This document shows positions 43,264 to 52,367 of a stretch of 64,000 nt of DNA, in pieces (within the stretch, counting starts at the first letter, position 1; each line of letters opens with the position of its first letter). The DNA is taken from NCBI GenBank assembly GCA_043773745.1, contig JAYVEV010000009.1, positions 1-64,000 on the forward strand. The letters run 5' to 3'. Both the position numbers and the translations under genes were made by a program. This stretch comes from UKL13-2 sp043773745. GTDB taxonomy: Bacteria > Pseudomonadota > Gammaproteobacteria > Burkholderiales > Usitatibacteraceae. Under the pieces are notes generated by a model that made no database searches, was not told the DNA's origin, and saw only the letters and a program-made list of their open reading frames with translations.

Positions 43264-44040
43264 ATGCCCTCACACCATTTCGCCAATGTCACCACCCGTT
43301 TCTCATCCCGCGTTACTGATTACGTCAAATATCGTCCGCACTATCCACTAGAAATCCTTGATTTGCTCGCCGAGAGCTGCGGCCTTACGCCCGACAGTGT
43401 GATTGCAGATATTGGCTCTGGCACCGGCATTCTTGCCAAATTGTTTTTGGAAAATGGCAATCCCGTTATCGGTGTTGAGCCGAATAAGGAAATGCGTGAA
43501 GCAGGCGAGGTGTACTTGGCTGAATTTGGCCGCTTCACCAGCATGAACGGCACCGCTGAATCGTCATTGGTGCCCACGCGTTCGATGGATTTTGTGCTGG
43601 CGGGTCAGGCCTTTCACTGGTTTGATCGCGAAAAAGCCCGCATAGAATTTATACGAATTTTAAAGCCGGTGGGGATTGCTGTTTTAGCTTGGAATGATCG
43701 TCGAATTGACACCACGCCGTTCCTGCGTGGATACGAAGCCTTGCTTCAGCAATACGCGACCGACTATCAGGAAATCAATCATAAAAATATCCAAGACAAA
43801 GAGATCTTCCAGTCATTCTTTGGGGGCGAGTTTTTTGAAGCATCGTTCGACAACATTCAACGCTTTGATTTTGCGGGGCTGATGGGCAGGCTGAATTCAT
43901 CCAGCTATGCGCCACCCAAAGATCATCCCGATTACATGCCCATGGTTGCGCGTGCGGAAGAAATTTTCGAAGCCTGCCAAGTAAATGGTGAAATCACGTT
44001 TGAATATGACACACGGGTCTATTACGGCCTAGTTTCGTAG
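43264..44040 (+). CDS. SAM-dependent class I methyltransferase
   Basis: Cytoplasmic methyltransferase of 258 residues. SAM-binding motif I is VIADIGSGTGILAKLF (residues about 45-60), with the acidic ribose-binding residue in GVEPNKEM, and GQAFHWFD is typical of the Methyltransf_11/25 group. The C-terminal half (residues 150-258) forms a substrate-binding cap. The substrate cannot be inferred. The start ATG at 43264 follows the acyl-CoA dehydrogenase stop by 28 bases and may be in the same transcript. Confidence 0.85.
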   Translation: MPSHHFANVTTRFSSRVTDYVKYRPHYPLEILDLLAESCGLTPDSVIADIGSGTGILAKLFLENGNPVIGVEPNKEMREAGEVYLAEFGRFTSMNGTAESSLVPTRSMDFVLAGQAFHWFDREKARIEFIRILKPVGIAVLAWNDRRIDTTPFLRGYEALLQQYATDYQEINHKNIQDKEIFQSFFGGEFFEASFDNIQRFDFAGLMGRLNSSSYAPPKDHPDYMPMVARAEEIFEACQVNGEITFEYDTRVYYGLVS

Positions 44041-44056
44041 AGCGTGCCGTAGGCGA

Positions 44057-44785
44057 CTAATACTTGCCGGTGAGTCCCATCGCCACAAATGGCGGCTCTC
44101 GCCCGGTAAGCTTTTCGAGCAATATCAACTCGTCATCGCTATGGCTGCCAAAAGTGGTGTTTTCTACTTTCATGTTGCCGCCGGATTCATCCAGCCAGAC
44201 TGGACTTTCATGGTGAGTCGTTTTGATAACTTTGGTTTTTTCCATGCCTGCGCCGTCGATAGCTGCCTCGCCATAACAAAGACAAAAATAAGTGCGCTCA
44301 CGGTGAATCTCGATATAACAGCCGGTACCGCGAATGCCGATGGTGGCGCTTTGAGCGCGGATGGTCACGCCCGAATTAGCAGGGCGTTTTTCAAAGACCG
44401 ATAGCAGCTTCCCAGTCGCAATCAAAACTTGGCTCAACGTGCCGGGCTTATCCTTGCTGCCCTCAAATGTCACGCTGGTGCCTTCACGCAAGAGGTACGC
44501 GTCTTTACCAATGACCACGACGGCAAAGCTACCTTTGGCAGTACCGGTCATGATTTTGTCTCCCGGCTTGACGGCCATGCCAACCTTGGCTGGAAAGCCG
44601 TTAACGGTAGCACTGCCTTGCAATGAGTTGATGCCGCTCACCGCCGGTAAATCACCCTTGGCCAGCGCCTCCTGTATCAGGCCAGGAATGCCTGCGGGTC
44701 CTAGTACGCCTGCAAAGCCCAGCGCAGTGAGCCTGACCAGTGTCTGACGGCGATTGAGTTTGGTCATCGCAATAGTTTTTTTCAT
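44057..44785 (-). CDS. FecR-domain protein with Tat-type signal
   Basis: Periplasmic protein of 242 residues. The N terminus has an RRQTLV twin-arginine-like motif followed by a hydrophobic helix ending ALAKG, suggesting Tat export. Residues 60-160 form a FecR-like beta-domain (KVGMAVKPGDKIMTG, GKDAYLLREGTSVTF, TIRAQSATIGIRGTGCYIE). No sigma factor or TonB receptor gene is adjacent, so a classical FecIR role is not supported here; stand-alone FecR proteins may bind other ligands. GAGGAG lies ten bases before the ATG at 44785. It converges on the methyltransferase gene. Confidence 0.78.
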   Translation of the reverse strand: MKKTIAMTKLNRRQTLVRLTALGFAGVLGPAGIPGLIQEALAKGDLPAVSGINSLQGSATVNGFPAKVGMAVKPGDKIMTGTAKGSFAVVVIGKDAYLLREGTSVTFEGSKDKPGTLSQVLIATGKLLSVFEKRPANSGVTIRAQSATIGIRGTGCYIEIHRERTYFCLCYGEAAIDGAGMEKTKVIKTTHHESPVWLDESGGNMKVENTTFGSHSDDELILLEKLTGREPPFVAMGLTGKY

Positions 44786-44890
44786 TTTTATTTTCTCCTC
44801 GGGTTAATTCGCAACTACCAAATACTTATTTCTGTATATAGCTTATTACTGTTACCTAGGCGTTTCAGATTCAAATATTAAGTGAGCAAG

Positions 44891-45622
44891 TCAACGCTTG
44901 GTGAATACTAAATCCCATACCCCGTGCCCCTTGGCCAATCCTTTGCGCTCAAAATTGGACTCGGTGCGATAGACGGGACGCGGGGAATAATTTTCGGCTG
45001 TATTGGTGAGTTGTTCTTCGGCCATTAATACTTCTAGCATGTGCTCAGCATACGCCTGCCAATCCGTGGCTAGGTGCACATAACCTTGTGTTTGTAGTTT
45101 CTGTACCAGAAGTCTTACAAAGTCAGGTTGAATCAGGCGTCGTTTATGGTGGCGCTTTTTGGGCCAGGGATCGGGAAAAAAAATATGGAAACCCGCGACA
45201 GAGCCGTCTGCCACGGTATGGCGCAGCACTTCGACCGCATCATGCTGGACTAGGCGCAGATTGGTAATATCGCGCTCAGCAATCATTTTCAGCAAACTGC
45301 CTACTCCCGGAGTGTGGACCTCGATACCAATGAAGTTTTTATCGGGTATATGCTTTGCGATATCGGCAGTGGTGTTGCCCATCCCGAAGCCGATTTCGAT
45401 AATGGTTGCTGCATCCCGCTTGAAAATTTCGCGCATGTCGAACGTCGTGCCCGCTACAAACGGCAATACATACTGCGGGCCCAATTCATCGACTGCACGG
45501 GCCTGGCCCGGAGACAAGCGTCCTTGGCGAAGCACAAAGCTACGAATGGGCCGACGGTGCTTTTCACTCAAATCCGTGTTCTCCACGTTGAGCGGGTCTG
45601 ATGTTTGATTGATATTTTCCAT
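44891..45622 (-). CDS. trmB: tRNA (guanine-N7)-methyltransferase
   Basis: Forms m7G46 in the variable loop of tRNA; 243 residues, somewhat long because of a charged N-terminal extension. The SAM site is IEIGFGMGNTT, and the TrmB signature HIFFPDPWPKKRHHKRRL lies in the second half. The start at 45622 (ATG) sits six bases downstream of a TATAAT, so the transcript may be leaderless. It diverges from rlmI, another RNA methyltransferase, with 82 bp between the two starts. Confidence 0.95.
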   Translation of the reverse strand: MENINQTSDPLNVENTDLSEKHRRPIRSFVLRQGRLSPGQARAVDELGPQYVLPFVAGTTFDMREIFKRDAATIIEIGFGMGNTTADIAKHIPDKNFIGIEVHTPGVGSLLKMIAERDITNLRLVQHDAVEVLRHTVADGSVAGFHIFFPDPWPKKRHHKRRLIQPDFVRLLVQKLQTQGYVHLATDWQAYAEHMLEVLMAEEQLTNTAENYSPRPVYRTESNFERKGLAKGHGVWDLVFTKR

Positions 45623-45628
45623 AGGCTA

Positions 45629-45698
45629 ATTATACGGCGTGCCTTTGTAGAAAGAAGGGCTGCTAGCCATCGTCTCGTTGCAGCAGAGTCGCTACAAT
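45629..45698. promoter_or_regulatory. Divergent trmB/rlmI promoter pair
   Basis: On the minus strand TATAAT (45634-45629) ends six bases before the trmB ATG. On the plus strand TACAAT (45693-45698) ends six bases before the rlmI ATG. Transcription would start at or next to each start codon, so both messages would be leaderless or nearly so. Neither has a strong -35. Confidence 0.4.
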
Positions 45699-45704
45699 GG
45701 GGCC

Positions 45705-46904
45705 ATGCACAAAAACATGAAAAAAATAATTATCAACGCGGGCCGTGAAAAATCACTGCTCAGGAAACATCCTTGGATATTTTCCGGTGCCGTAAAGTCT
45801 AGTGCTGGCGCGGTTTCCGGCGATATTGTGGCCGTTGTGGCAGAAGATGGCCGCTTCCTAGCCTATGCCGGTTACAGCGAACATTCGCAAATTGTCGCGC
45901 GGGTACTGTCGTTTATGGAAAGTGACAGTATTGATGAACACTTCTTTCGTCAGCGTATTAGGGCAGCGATAGCACGACGAGCTGAATTGGCTGCTAACAC
46001 CAACGCAATGCGGCTGGTTCATGCGGAGTCGGATGGATTGCCAGGTGTCATTGTTGATCGTTACGGTGAGGTGGTGGTGCTGCAGTTGCTGACTGCCGGG
46101 GTAGAGTTGCAGCGTGATTTAATGGCGCGCTTGCTGATGGAGGAGACAGGTGCCAAAACAGTCTATGAGCGTTCTGACGCGGATGTGCGCGTGCTTGAGG
46201 GGTTGTCGCCGCGCAACGGGCTGATTGCCGGGCGGCCAATCGCTGGTGAAGTAGAGGTGGTTGAAAATGGTCTCAAGATCGCAGTCGATATTATGGGCGG
46301 ACATAAAACCGGGTTCTATCTCGACCAGCGCGAGAATCGGGCGCTTACAAAGCTATTATCAGCAAATGCGGATGTGCTGAATTGCTTTTGCTATACGGGC
46401 GCCATGAGCGTTGCCGCCTTGGCGGGAGGTGCAAAATCGGTATTGTCGATTGATAGCTCCGGACCTGCACTGGCAACCGCAAAACGCAATGTGGCGCTAA
46501 ACTCGATTGGCGCCGATGATATGGCCCTCGCAGAATTTTGGGAGGCAGATGTTTTTGCTGCGCTGCGAAAATTGCGCGATATGGGGCGTAGTTTCGACCT
46601 GATTATTCTCGATCCACCCAAATTCGCACCTACCGCCCATCATGCTGAAAAGGCGTCGCGCGCCTATAAGGATATCAATCTGCTGGGCTTCAAACTGCTG
46701 CGGCCAGGCGGGCGCTTGATGACATTTTCCTGCTCAGGAGGCATTTCGGCTGAATTGTTCCAAAAAATCATTGCCGGAGCTGCACTGGATGCTCATGTAG
46801 AGGCGCAGATTATCAAGCATTTAAGCGGCGGCAGTGATCACCCGGTGGCGCTTAATTTTCCGGAGGGTGATTATTTGAAAGGCCTGCTGTTGCGGCGTGT
46901 GTAA
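45705..46904 (+). CDS. rlmI: 23S rRNA (cytosine-C5)-methyltransferase, RlmI type
   Basis: Methylates C1962 of 23S rRNA; 399 residues from the ATG at 45705. The N-terminal PUA domain (GREKSLLRKHPWIFSGAVKS) is followed by an EEHEE-like linker and a Rossmann methyltransferase with LNCFCYTGAMSVAAL as the SAM site, DPPKFAPT as motif IV, and MTFSCSGGIS carrying the catalytic Cys. An ATG four codons later (MKKIII) is an alternative. A start at 45678 (TTG) would place the initiation codon upstream of the -10-like element and is rejected. Confidence 0.92.
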   Translation: MHKNMKKIIINAGREKSLLRKHPWIFSGAVKSSAGAVSGDIVAVVAEDGRFLAYAGYSEHSQIVARVLSFMESDSIDEHFFRQRIRAAIARRAELAANTNAMRLVHAESDGLPGVIVDRYGEVVVLQLLTAGVELQRDLMARLLMEETGAKTVYERSDADVRVLEGLSPRNGLIAGRPIAGEVEVVENGLKIAVDIMGGHKTGFYLDQRENRALTKLLSANADVLNCFCYTGAMSVAALAGGAKSVLSIDSSGPALATAKRNVALNSIGADDMALAEFWEADVFAALRKLRDMGRSFDLIILDPPKFAPTAHHAEKASRAYKDINLLGFKLLRPGGRLMTFSCSGGISAELFQKIIAGAALDAHVEAQIIKHLSGGSDHPVALNFPEGDYLKGLLLRRV

Positions 46905-46925
46905 TAGCTATTAGACCCGCCACAT

Positions 46926-46954
46926 TTGACACGCGCGCCACAACAATCTATTGT
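46926..46954 (+). promoter_or_regulatory. Sigma-70 promoter of the outer-membrane barrel gene
   Basis: Consensus -35 TTGACA (46926-46931) and -10 TATTGT (46949-46954) with 17-bp spacing. The predicted start near 46961 gives a leader of about 167 bases to the ATG at 47128, long enough for post-transcriptional control. Confidence 0.65.
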
Positions 46955-47127
46955 CTATTTACAATCACATGACAAAATTATTGTTCACCGCGAACTAAAT
47001 TTGATCGCGAGCCTCATACTCAACGTTTCATTGGCATTTAGATGAAGCGGGCATTGATTAGCAGTAGGGTAAAAATGGTACCCGCGCAATCCTGATAGCA
47101 GCATAAGAATAATGCAAAGGATTCATC

Positions 47128-47787
47128 ATGAACATCTTCAAATTTGATTGCGTAAAACCGCTTGTAGTGCTGATAGTCATAACAGCCTCAGCATCAATAT
47201 CAGTAAACGCGCAAACCTATGCTGGCGGGGTGTTTAGCCCGTCTAAAGTTAGTCTAAACGGCGACAATGCCACAGTTTCTTTTTTGGATTTAAGCGTTGC
47301 TACGCCGAGCATCATGTTGATGGATAAAAACCTGCGCTATGGCTTAAAGCTGCGTTATCAGGCGGCCCCGCATCTTGCATTAGAAGCCAACTACAGCGAT
47401 TTGCGAGCATTAAGCAACCCGGTATCGTTTGCGCCTAGTTACGCTGATGCTTATTACTTAAAAACGAGGGCAAATGCGAAGGGTTACGGTCTTGATCTGG
47501 TGGGCACCCTGCCAATTATGGATCGGCTTACTTTGACAGGCCGAGCAGGCATCCAAAGCGTCAGAAACGAAAGTACCTTTAGTGGTCTCGGCGGGATTGA
47601 TTCGAGTGTCATCGGCGGGCTGCGTCCATTTTCACAATCCAGATTTGGACTGGGTGTTCAATATTCCTTGACCAAGAGTGTCGGTCTTAGACTCGAGATG
47701 GAACGCTTCCATCGTTTGAGTGGCAATGCATTCGGCAGTGAATTCAGTGCTGATAATGTTTCGTTGGGCGTCCAGTTCAAGTTTTAG
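47128..47787 (+). CDS. Outer-membrane beta-barrel protein
   Basis: Small outer-membrane protein of 219 residues. A Sec signal peptide (1-29, ending VNAQ) is followed by alternating polar and hydrophobic strands consistent with an eight-stranded barrel of the OmpA-like/OmpW-like superfamily. The chain ends in VSLGVQFKF with a terminal Phe, the BAM recognition signal. Function could be porin-like or adhesive. It is preceded by a strong promoter and a long leader and is monocistronic. Confidence 0.82.
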   Translation: MNIFKFDCVKPLVVLIVITASASISVNAQTYAGGVFSPSKVSLNGDNATVSFLDLSVATPSIMLMDKNLRYGLKLRYQAAPHLALEANYSDLRALSNPVSFAPSYADAYYLKTRANAKGYGLDLVGTLPIMDRLTLTGRAGIQSVRNESTFSGLGGIDSSVIGGLRPFSQSRFGLGVQYSLTKSVGLRLEMERFHRLSGNAFGSEFSADNVSLGVQFKF

Positions 47788-47832
47788 GTTGAACGTCCGC
47801 TGCGGTCATTTATTTGGTAGTCAGCTCATTTG

Positions 47833-48999
47833 TCAGACATTGAGTCTATTAAAACCGGCTTCCAAATCACGAATTAAATCATCAGCGTCTTCCAGGCCAA
47901 TGCTGTAACGAATGAGCGGGCCGCCCTGCCAAGGTCTTACAGTTCTGCCGTAGCGCAAATCGGCAGGCACCACCAAACTTTCAAAACCTCCCCAGGAATA
48001 GCCGAGGCCGAAAAGTGTGTAGTGGTCAATCATGGCAGCAAGTTGCTCATCAGAGCAGGGCTTAAGTTCAATGCCAAAGAGTCCGGTGGCACCCGTGAAG
48101 TCGCGTTTCCAAAGTGCGTAGCCCGGATCAGTTTCCAGCGCCGGATACAGTACCCGCGCCACTTCAGGGCGGGTTTGCAGCCACCTGGTTATGCGCAGCG
48201 CAGATGCCTGATGTTGGCGCAATCGCACGCCCATGGTGCGCATGCCGCGCAGCGTGAGAAAACAATCATCGGGTGAGGCGCGCTGCCCCATCTGATATGC
48301 GGCGTGCCTGAGTTGCGGCCAGGTTTTTTCATTTGCAATTACCAGACCAATCAGCACATCGGAATGCGCGGCATAGTATTTGGTGGCAGGTTGTATGACT
48401 AAATCAACACCGTGTTCAAATGCGTTAAAAAACAGACCTGTGGCCCAGGCGTTGTCCATAATCACCACCGCGCCGTTGGCGTGCGCTGCGGCAGCAATGG
48501 CAGGTATATCCTGCACTTCAAAGGTGTGCGAGCCGGGGCTTTCAGTATAAATGGCGGTTGTGTTGGGCCGTATCAGCGTGGCGATTTCCGCACCGATGAG
48601 TGGATCATAAAATGTGGTTTCCACGCCCATGCGTTGCAGAAAGGTCTCACAAAATTGTCTGCCGGGTCCATAGCTGCTGTCGGTCATCAGGACATGATCG
48701 CCTGACTTGACAACAGCCAGCAACGCACCCGCAACAGCTGCAAGACCGCTGGGATAAGTTGCGGCACGGTAACCGCCCTCAATTTCGGCAACTGCATTTT
48801 CGAGGGCCAATGTCTGCGGCATATTGAAAATGCCATAGGTCGGAACCTGCTCATCGCGATTCCATTGACGTTGTGTTTCATGCAGTGCCGCAAGTGAATC
48901 GAACAGCACGGTAGACGCCCGGTGCATCGGCACGTTAACGGTGTTGGGTGCGTTGACGGGTTTGCGGCCAAGGTGCGAGAGTTTGGTGTCGGGTTTCAT
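47833..48999 (-). CDS. metC: Cystathionine beta-lyase-like PLP enzyme
   Basis: Pyridoxal-phosphate enzyme of the Cys/Met metabolism family, 388 residues. The Schiff-base lysine is Lys207 in QPATKYYAAHSD. MDNAWATGLFF and YGRTVRPWQGG agree with the cystathionine beta-lyase subgroup that converts cystathionine to homocysteine, pyruvate and ammonia. Its ATG overlaps the stop of the upstream dehydrogenase by four bases. Related enzymes can act on other L-cysteine conjugates, so the substrate is less sure than the fold. Confidence 0.88.
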   Translation of the reverse strand: MKPDTKLSHLGRKPVNAPNTVNVPMHRASTVLFDSLAALHETQRQWNRDEQVPTYGIFNMPQTLALENAVAEIEGGYRAATYPSGLAAVAGALLAVVKSGDHVLMTDSSYGPGRQFCETFLQRMGVETTFYDPLIGAEIATLIRPNTTAIYTESPGSHTFEVQDIPAIAAAAHANGAVVIMDNAWATGLFFNAFEHGVDLVIQPATKYYAAHSDVLIGLVIANEKTWPQLRHAAYQMGQRASPDDCFLTLRGMRTMGVRLRQHQASALRITRWLQTRPEVARVLYPALETDPGYALWKRDFTGATGLFGIELKPCSDEQLAAMIDHYTLFGLGYSWGGFESLVVPADLRYGRTVRPWQGGPLIRYSIGLEDADDLIRDLEAGFNRLNV

Positions 49000-49886
49000 A
49001 TTTTTTCTGAATTGTGTTGTTCCATCTCGATCACTCGCAATAAGTTACAAGTATCCATTGAACCCCAGCCCTGATCCATGAGCTTTGACAACTGGGCATG
49101 GACCTGCATAACGGCGGGCATTGGCAGTCCTTGTTGCGCGGCTAAATCGCGCACCAAGCCGAAATCCTTATGGTGCAAACGTGCCTCAATACCGGCGTCA
49201 AAATCACGAGCCGCCATTTTGTGGCCCATTAAATCCAGCATTTTTGATCCCGCCATGCCTGCCATGAGGGCCTCGACCACTTTGCTGGCGTCTACACCAT
49301 TTTTTTGCGCAAGCAACATCGCTTCTGCAATACCCTGAATGTTGACGACCTGCACCACTTGATTACAGGCCTTGGTGATTTGGCCCGCGCCAACATCTCC
49401 CATGTGGAATATATTTGTACCAATTTTTTCAAGTAGTGGCCGCACGCGCTTGAGGGCCCCAGCAGAGCCACCTGCGAAGATTGTAAGCTTACCGGCCTTT
49501 GCTGCGGCGGTGCCGCCGGAGACCGGACAATCCAAAAAATGAATACCACGCTGCAAAAAAGTAGCCGCAATCAGCTTAGTAGCGTTCGCGTCAATGGTTG
49601 AAAAATCACATACTACTGCGTCACGTTTGGCGGCATGAATTACACCGCGTTCGCCCAATAAAATAGCTTCCACATCAGCCGTTGCGGTCACGTTGGTAAA
49701 AATAAAATCAGCATCGCAAGCTGCTTCTCCGGGTGAAGTGGAGCTTTTGGCACCTTCGTTCAAAAACGGCTGCATTGCCGCAGAGCGGCGCGCATAAACC
49801 GTGAGCGTGTGACCGGCCCGTAGCAGGTGTCTGACCATATGGCCACCCATATTGCCGAGGCCAATGAAGGCGATATTTTCGGGCAT
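48996..49886 (-). CDS. 3-hydroxyisobutyrate dehydrogenase-like beta-hydroxyacid dehydrogenase
   Basis: NAD(P)-dependent oxidoreductase of 296 residues. The N-terminal dinucleotide motif is FIGLGNMGGHM (residues 6-16), the substrate signature is DCPVSGGTAAAKAGKL, and catalytic Lys lies in GAGQITKACNQ. The substrate could be tartronate semialdehyde, 3-hydroxyisobutyrate or a related 3-hydroxy acid. The ATG at 49886 puts the nucleotide-binding motif at the N terminus. It is translationally coupled to the metC-like gene, an unusual pairing. Confidence 0.88.
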   Translation of the reverse strand: MPENIAFIGLGNMGGHMVRHLLRAGHTLTVYARRSAAMQPFLNEGAKSSTSPGEAACDADFIFTNVTATADVEAILLGERGVIHAAKRDAVVCDFSTIDANATKLIAATFLQRGIHFLDCPVSGGTAAAKAGKLTIFAGGSAGALKRVRPLLEKIGTNIFHMGDVGAGQITKACNQVVQVVNIQGIAEAMLLAQKNGVDASKVVEALMAGMAGSKMLDLMGHKMAARDFDAGIEARLHHKDFGLVRDLAAQQGLPMPAVMQVHAQLSKLMDQGWGSMDTCNLLRVIEMEQHNSEKI

Positions 49887-49973
49887 AAATTTTTTAACCG
49901 TGGTTAGCATCAACAATACTGCGCAGCCAATTCTACCGCGCCTTTGTTGGGCAACCCGGTAATTCTGCGCCCA

Positions 49974-50002
49974 TAAAAAAACCCGCAAGGAGCGGGCTTT
50001 TT
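49974..50002. terminator. Rho-independent terminator of rhlE
   Basis: CCCGC and GCGGG arms (49982-49996) with a five-base loop, flanked by an A-run (read as T-run on the minus strand) and a TTTTT on the plus side. It lies directly after rhlE. Confidence 0.85.
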
Positions 50003-50019
50003 GCTTTTAGCGGTTCAGC

Positions 50020-51444
50020 TTATGCAGCAGTACGTCGTTGTGTTGAGCGTGGTGCTGAAGGTTTTTTGTCACCCCTGTCACTCCAAACGCGATCCTGTGC
50101 ACCTTCGCGCTTGCCGGCAAATTTACCGGCGAATGCGCCAGCCGGTTTCGACCAATTGGCCGCACCGCTCTTGCTGCCAGTACTGTCAGCTGCGCCAGCA
50201 CTTGTGCGAGCGCCGCCACCAAAACTAGAGCCGGAACTGTGGGGACGCTTCGCGCCAAATTTTTTCATCGCGGTACCCGGTTTTTTATCGAACACGCGCT
50301 GTTTGGGTTCCAGGCCTGGAATGACAGAAACCGGAATGGCTTGCGAAGTGAAGCGTTCAATTGAGCGCACGGTGAATTGTTCACGCACGTTAGCGAATGA
50401 AATCGCGATACCGTTTTTACCGGCACGGCCTGTGCGGCCAATACGGTGAACATAATCTTCCGCTTGGCGCGGGAGATCATAATTAATGACGTGTGAAATA
50501 CCCTGTACGTCAATTCCACGTGCGGCAACGTCAGTTGCCACCAATACGCGAATGCCACCTTTACGCAAGGCTTGCAGAGTGCGGGTGCGTGCACTTTGCT
50601 TCATATCACCATGCAGGGCACCGGCTGCGAAGCCTTGTGCATGCAGATCACTAGCCAGATCATCGGCCGCGCGCTTGGTAGAGGTAAACACGATAGCCTG
50701 CAACATATCAGCGTCGCGCAACAGATGGTCAAGCAGGCGATTTTTATGTGCCATGTCGTCTGCAAAGTGCAAACGCTGTTCGATATTCTCGTGCTTCGCT
50801 TGCTGGCCGGACACATCAATGCGTACCGGATTTTTCAGCATGCCCGTTGCCAGGCGCGCAATATTGTTGTCAATCGTTGCCGAGAACAGCAGGGTTTGGC
50901 GTTCCGCAGGCGTTTGCGCCACGATCGCTTCCAAATCATCCTTGAAGCCCATATCGAGCATACGGTCTGCTTCATCCAAGACCAAAATTTCCAAGCGCGA
51001 TAAATCAACGCGACCTGATTGCATTTGATCAAGCAAGCGGCCCGGGGTGGCAACCAAAATATCAGCGCCAGCTTTTAACAAGCGATTTTGTACGGGGTAA
51101 GGCATACCGCCGACGATTGAAACGGTTTTGATGCGCTTCAGATTGCGGCCATAGGTTTCGGCAGCCTTGGTAACTTGCATGGCCAGCTCACGTGTGGGAG
51201 TCAATACCAACACGCGGACGCCGCGGCCGGCTACTTTGGCGGGCTCGCTCAAGGCTTGCAACGCGGGCAGCATAAAGGCAGCCGTTTTACCGCTACCGGT
51301 CTGTGATGAAACCAGCAAATCACGGCCTGCTAACGCTTCAGGCACGGCTTGCGCCTGCACGGCGGTCGGTGTGGTGTAGCCAGTTTGGACGATGGCTTCG
51401 AGGATTGGCTTTACTAAGCCTAAAGTATCAAATTTGAGTGTCAT
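50020..51444 (-). CDS. rhlE: DEAD-box RNA helicase
   Basis: ATP-dependent RNA helicase of 474 residues that acts in ribosome assembly and RNA decay. Motifs are all present: Walker A SQTGSGKTA, DEAD in LVLDEADRMLDMGF, SAT, and the C-terminal HRIGRTGRAG. The tail (about residues 385-474) is basic and rich in Gly, Ser and Ala, an RNA-binding extension typical of RhlE. The ATG at 51444 is chosen because GGAAG lies nine bases upstream; an ATG six bases earlier (51450) sits too close to that site. A long leader precedes it. Confidence 0.92.
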   Translation of the reverse strand: MTLKFDTLGLVKPILEAIVQTGYTTPTAVQAQAVPEALAGRDLLVSSQTGSGKTAAFMLPALQALSEPAKVAGRGVRVLVLTPTRELAMQVTKAAETYGRNLKRIKTVSIVGGMPYPVQNRLLKAGADILVATPGRLLDQMQSGRVDLSRLEILVLDEADRMLDMGFKDDLEAIVAQTPAERQTLLFSATIDNNIARLATGMLKNPVRIDVSGQQAKHENIEQRLHFADDMAHKNRLLDHLLRDADMLQAIVFTSTKRAADDLASDLHAQGFAAGALHGDMKQSARTRTLQALRKGGIRVLVATDVAARGIDVQGISHVINYDLPRQAEDYVHRIGRTGRAGKNGIAISFANVREQFTVRSIERFTSQAIPVSVIPGLEPKQRVFDKKPGTAMKKFGAKRPHSSGSSFGGGARTSAGAADSTGSKSGAANWSKPAGAFAGKFAGKREGAQDRVWSDRGDKKPSAPRSTQRRTAA

Positions 51445-51827
51445 GTTCATTTCTTCCGGCAACACCATTCCGATGGCATAGCCTGTGGGCACGGAAAAAT
51501 CCGTAAATCGCAAGGGCGCACCGTCCGTAATCGGAAACGGCAATCAACAACACGCATGGGGGTGTAATGAGTCAGCGCGCCAACATCGGCGCCAACCATT
51601 TTGCGATTCAGAGGCGATCCACAGATGACGCTCGGGATCATATGAACAGCGAGGGCGGGGCAGATGAACGTAAATTACATCGTGCGTTGCTAAAAACTGT
51701 ATTGCTGCATCGCACAAACGAATAATACGTTATAAGTTACGGATTAGCCAGTGTTTTTATGTAAACGATCGTTAAGCCCACCGCCTGTGCCAGACCTAAG
51801 AAGGAAATAAACCTAGCGAAAGAGTAA
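51445..51827 (-). other. Long leader region of rhlE
   Basis: A 383-bp stretch with no supported gene between the membrane PH-like gene and rhlE. Near 51735-51760 the minus strand has several AT-rich -10-like hexamers (TATTAT, TATAAC), which would give an rhlE leader of about 290 bases. DEAD-box helicase genes are often autoregulated through such leaders (established for several families); no specific structure is proven here. Confidence 0.35.
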
Positions 51828-52316
51828 CTATTTGGCGCCACGAATTTGCCAAAATACCGGCTCCTCAGGCAGTGCGCCATTAATCGCATCAGCCAGTCCG
51901 ACCGGGTCATCGGTGCCAATTAAGAATTGTTTGCCATTGCGCAGGCCAACAATGACTGCATCCCGCCCTGAAACGCTATAAAGCCAGCCGCGCACCGTAA
52001 TACGCACCCCCCAACCTGCCAGCGGTGAGGTACGGGTGGGCACTACCCCGGCAATTTCCGGTAGCGGCACGCGCCGATCCGGCCATCTAAGCGGTCCGAA
52101 TCCTGCGCGGAATTCACGGTCATTTACTGCTGTGGTGAGTGAGCTGAACGTGAAAGCGGTCATCGATAGCATCGTCAATAAAACAAACATCATCCAGCGT
52201 GCCGTCGTCGCATGCGCATCCAGCGAGACAATTGAAAACACCCAAAATGTGATGGCAAAACCAATCGCGTGCGCGACCAGCGATAACGTGCCGATTTGTT
52301 TGTGTTGATATGACAT
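51828..52316 (-). CDS. Membrane protein with PH-like domain
   Basis: Inner-membrane protein of 162 residues. Two hydrophobic helices (about 14-36 and 41-62) are followed by a soluble domain (65-162) with the strand pattern of the bacterial PH-like fold (FGPLRWPDRRVPLPEI, GWLYSVSGRDAVIVGL, KQFLIGTDDP). The ATG at 52316 has its first helix near the N terminus; an earlier in-frame start at 52346 adds ten residues. It has no known partner. Confidence 0.65.
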   Translation of the reverse strand: MSYQHKQIGTLSLVAHAIGFAITFWVFSIVSLDAHATTARWMMFVLLTMLSMTAFTFSSLTTAVNDREFRAGFGPLRWPDRRVPLPEIAGVVPTRTSPLAGWGVRITVRGWLYSVSGRDAVIVGLRNGKQFLIGTDDPVGLADAINGALPEEPVFWQIRGAK

Positions 52317-52367
52317 GCCGCGAATCATACACAACTGACAATACAACCGGCCCTTATCATTTGCTGC

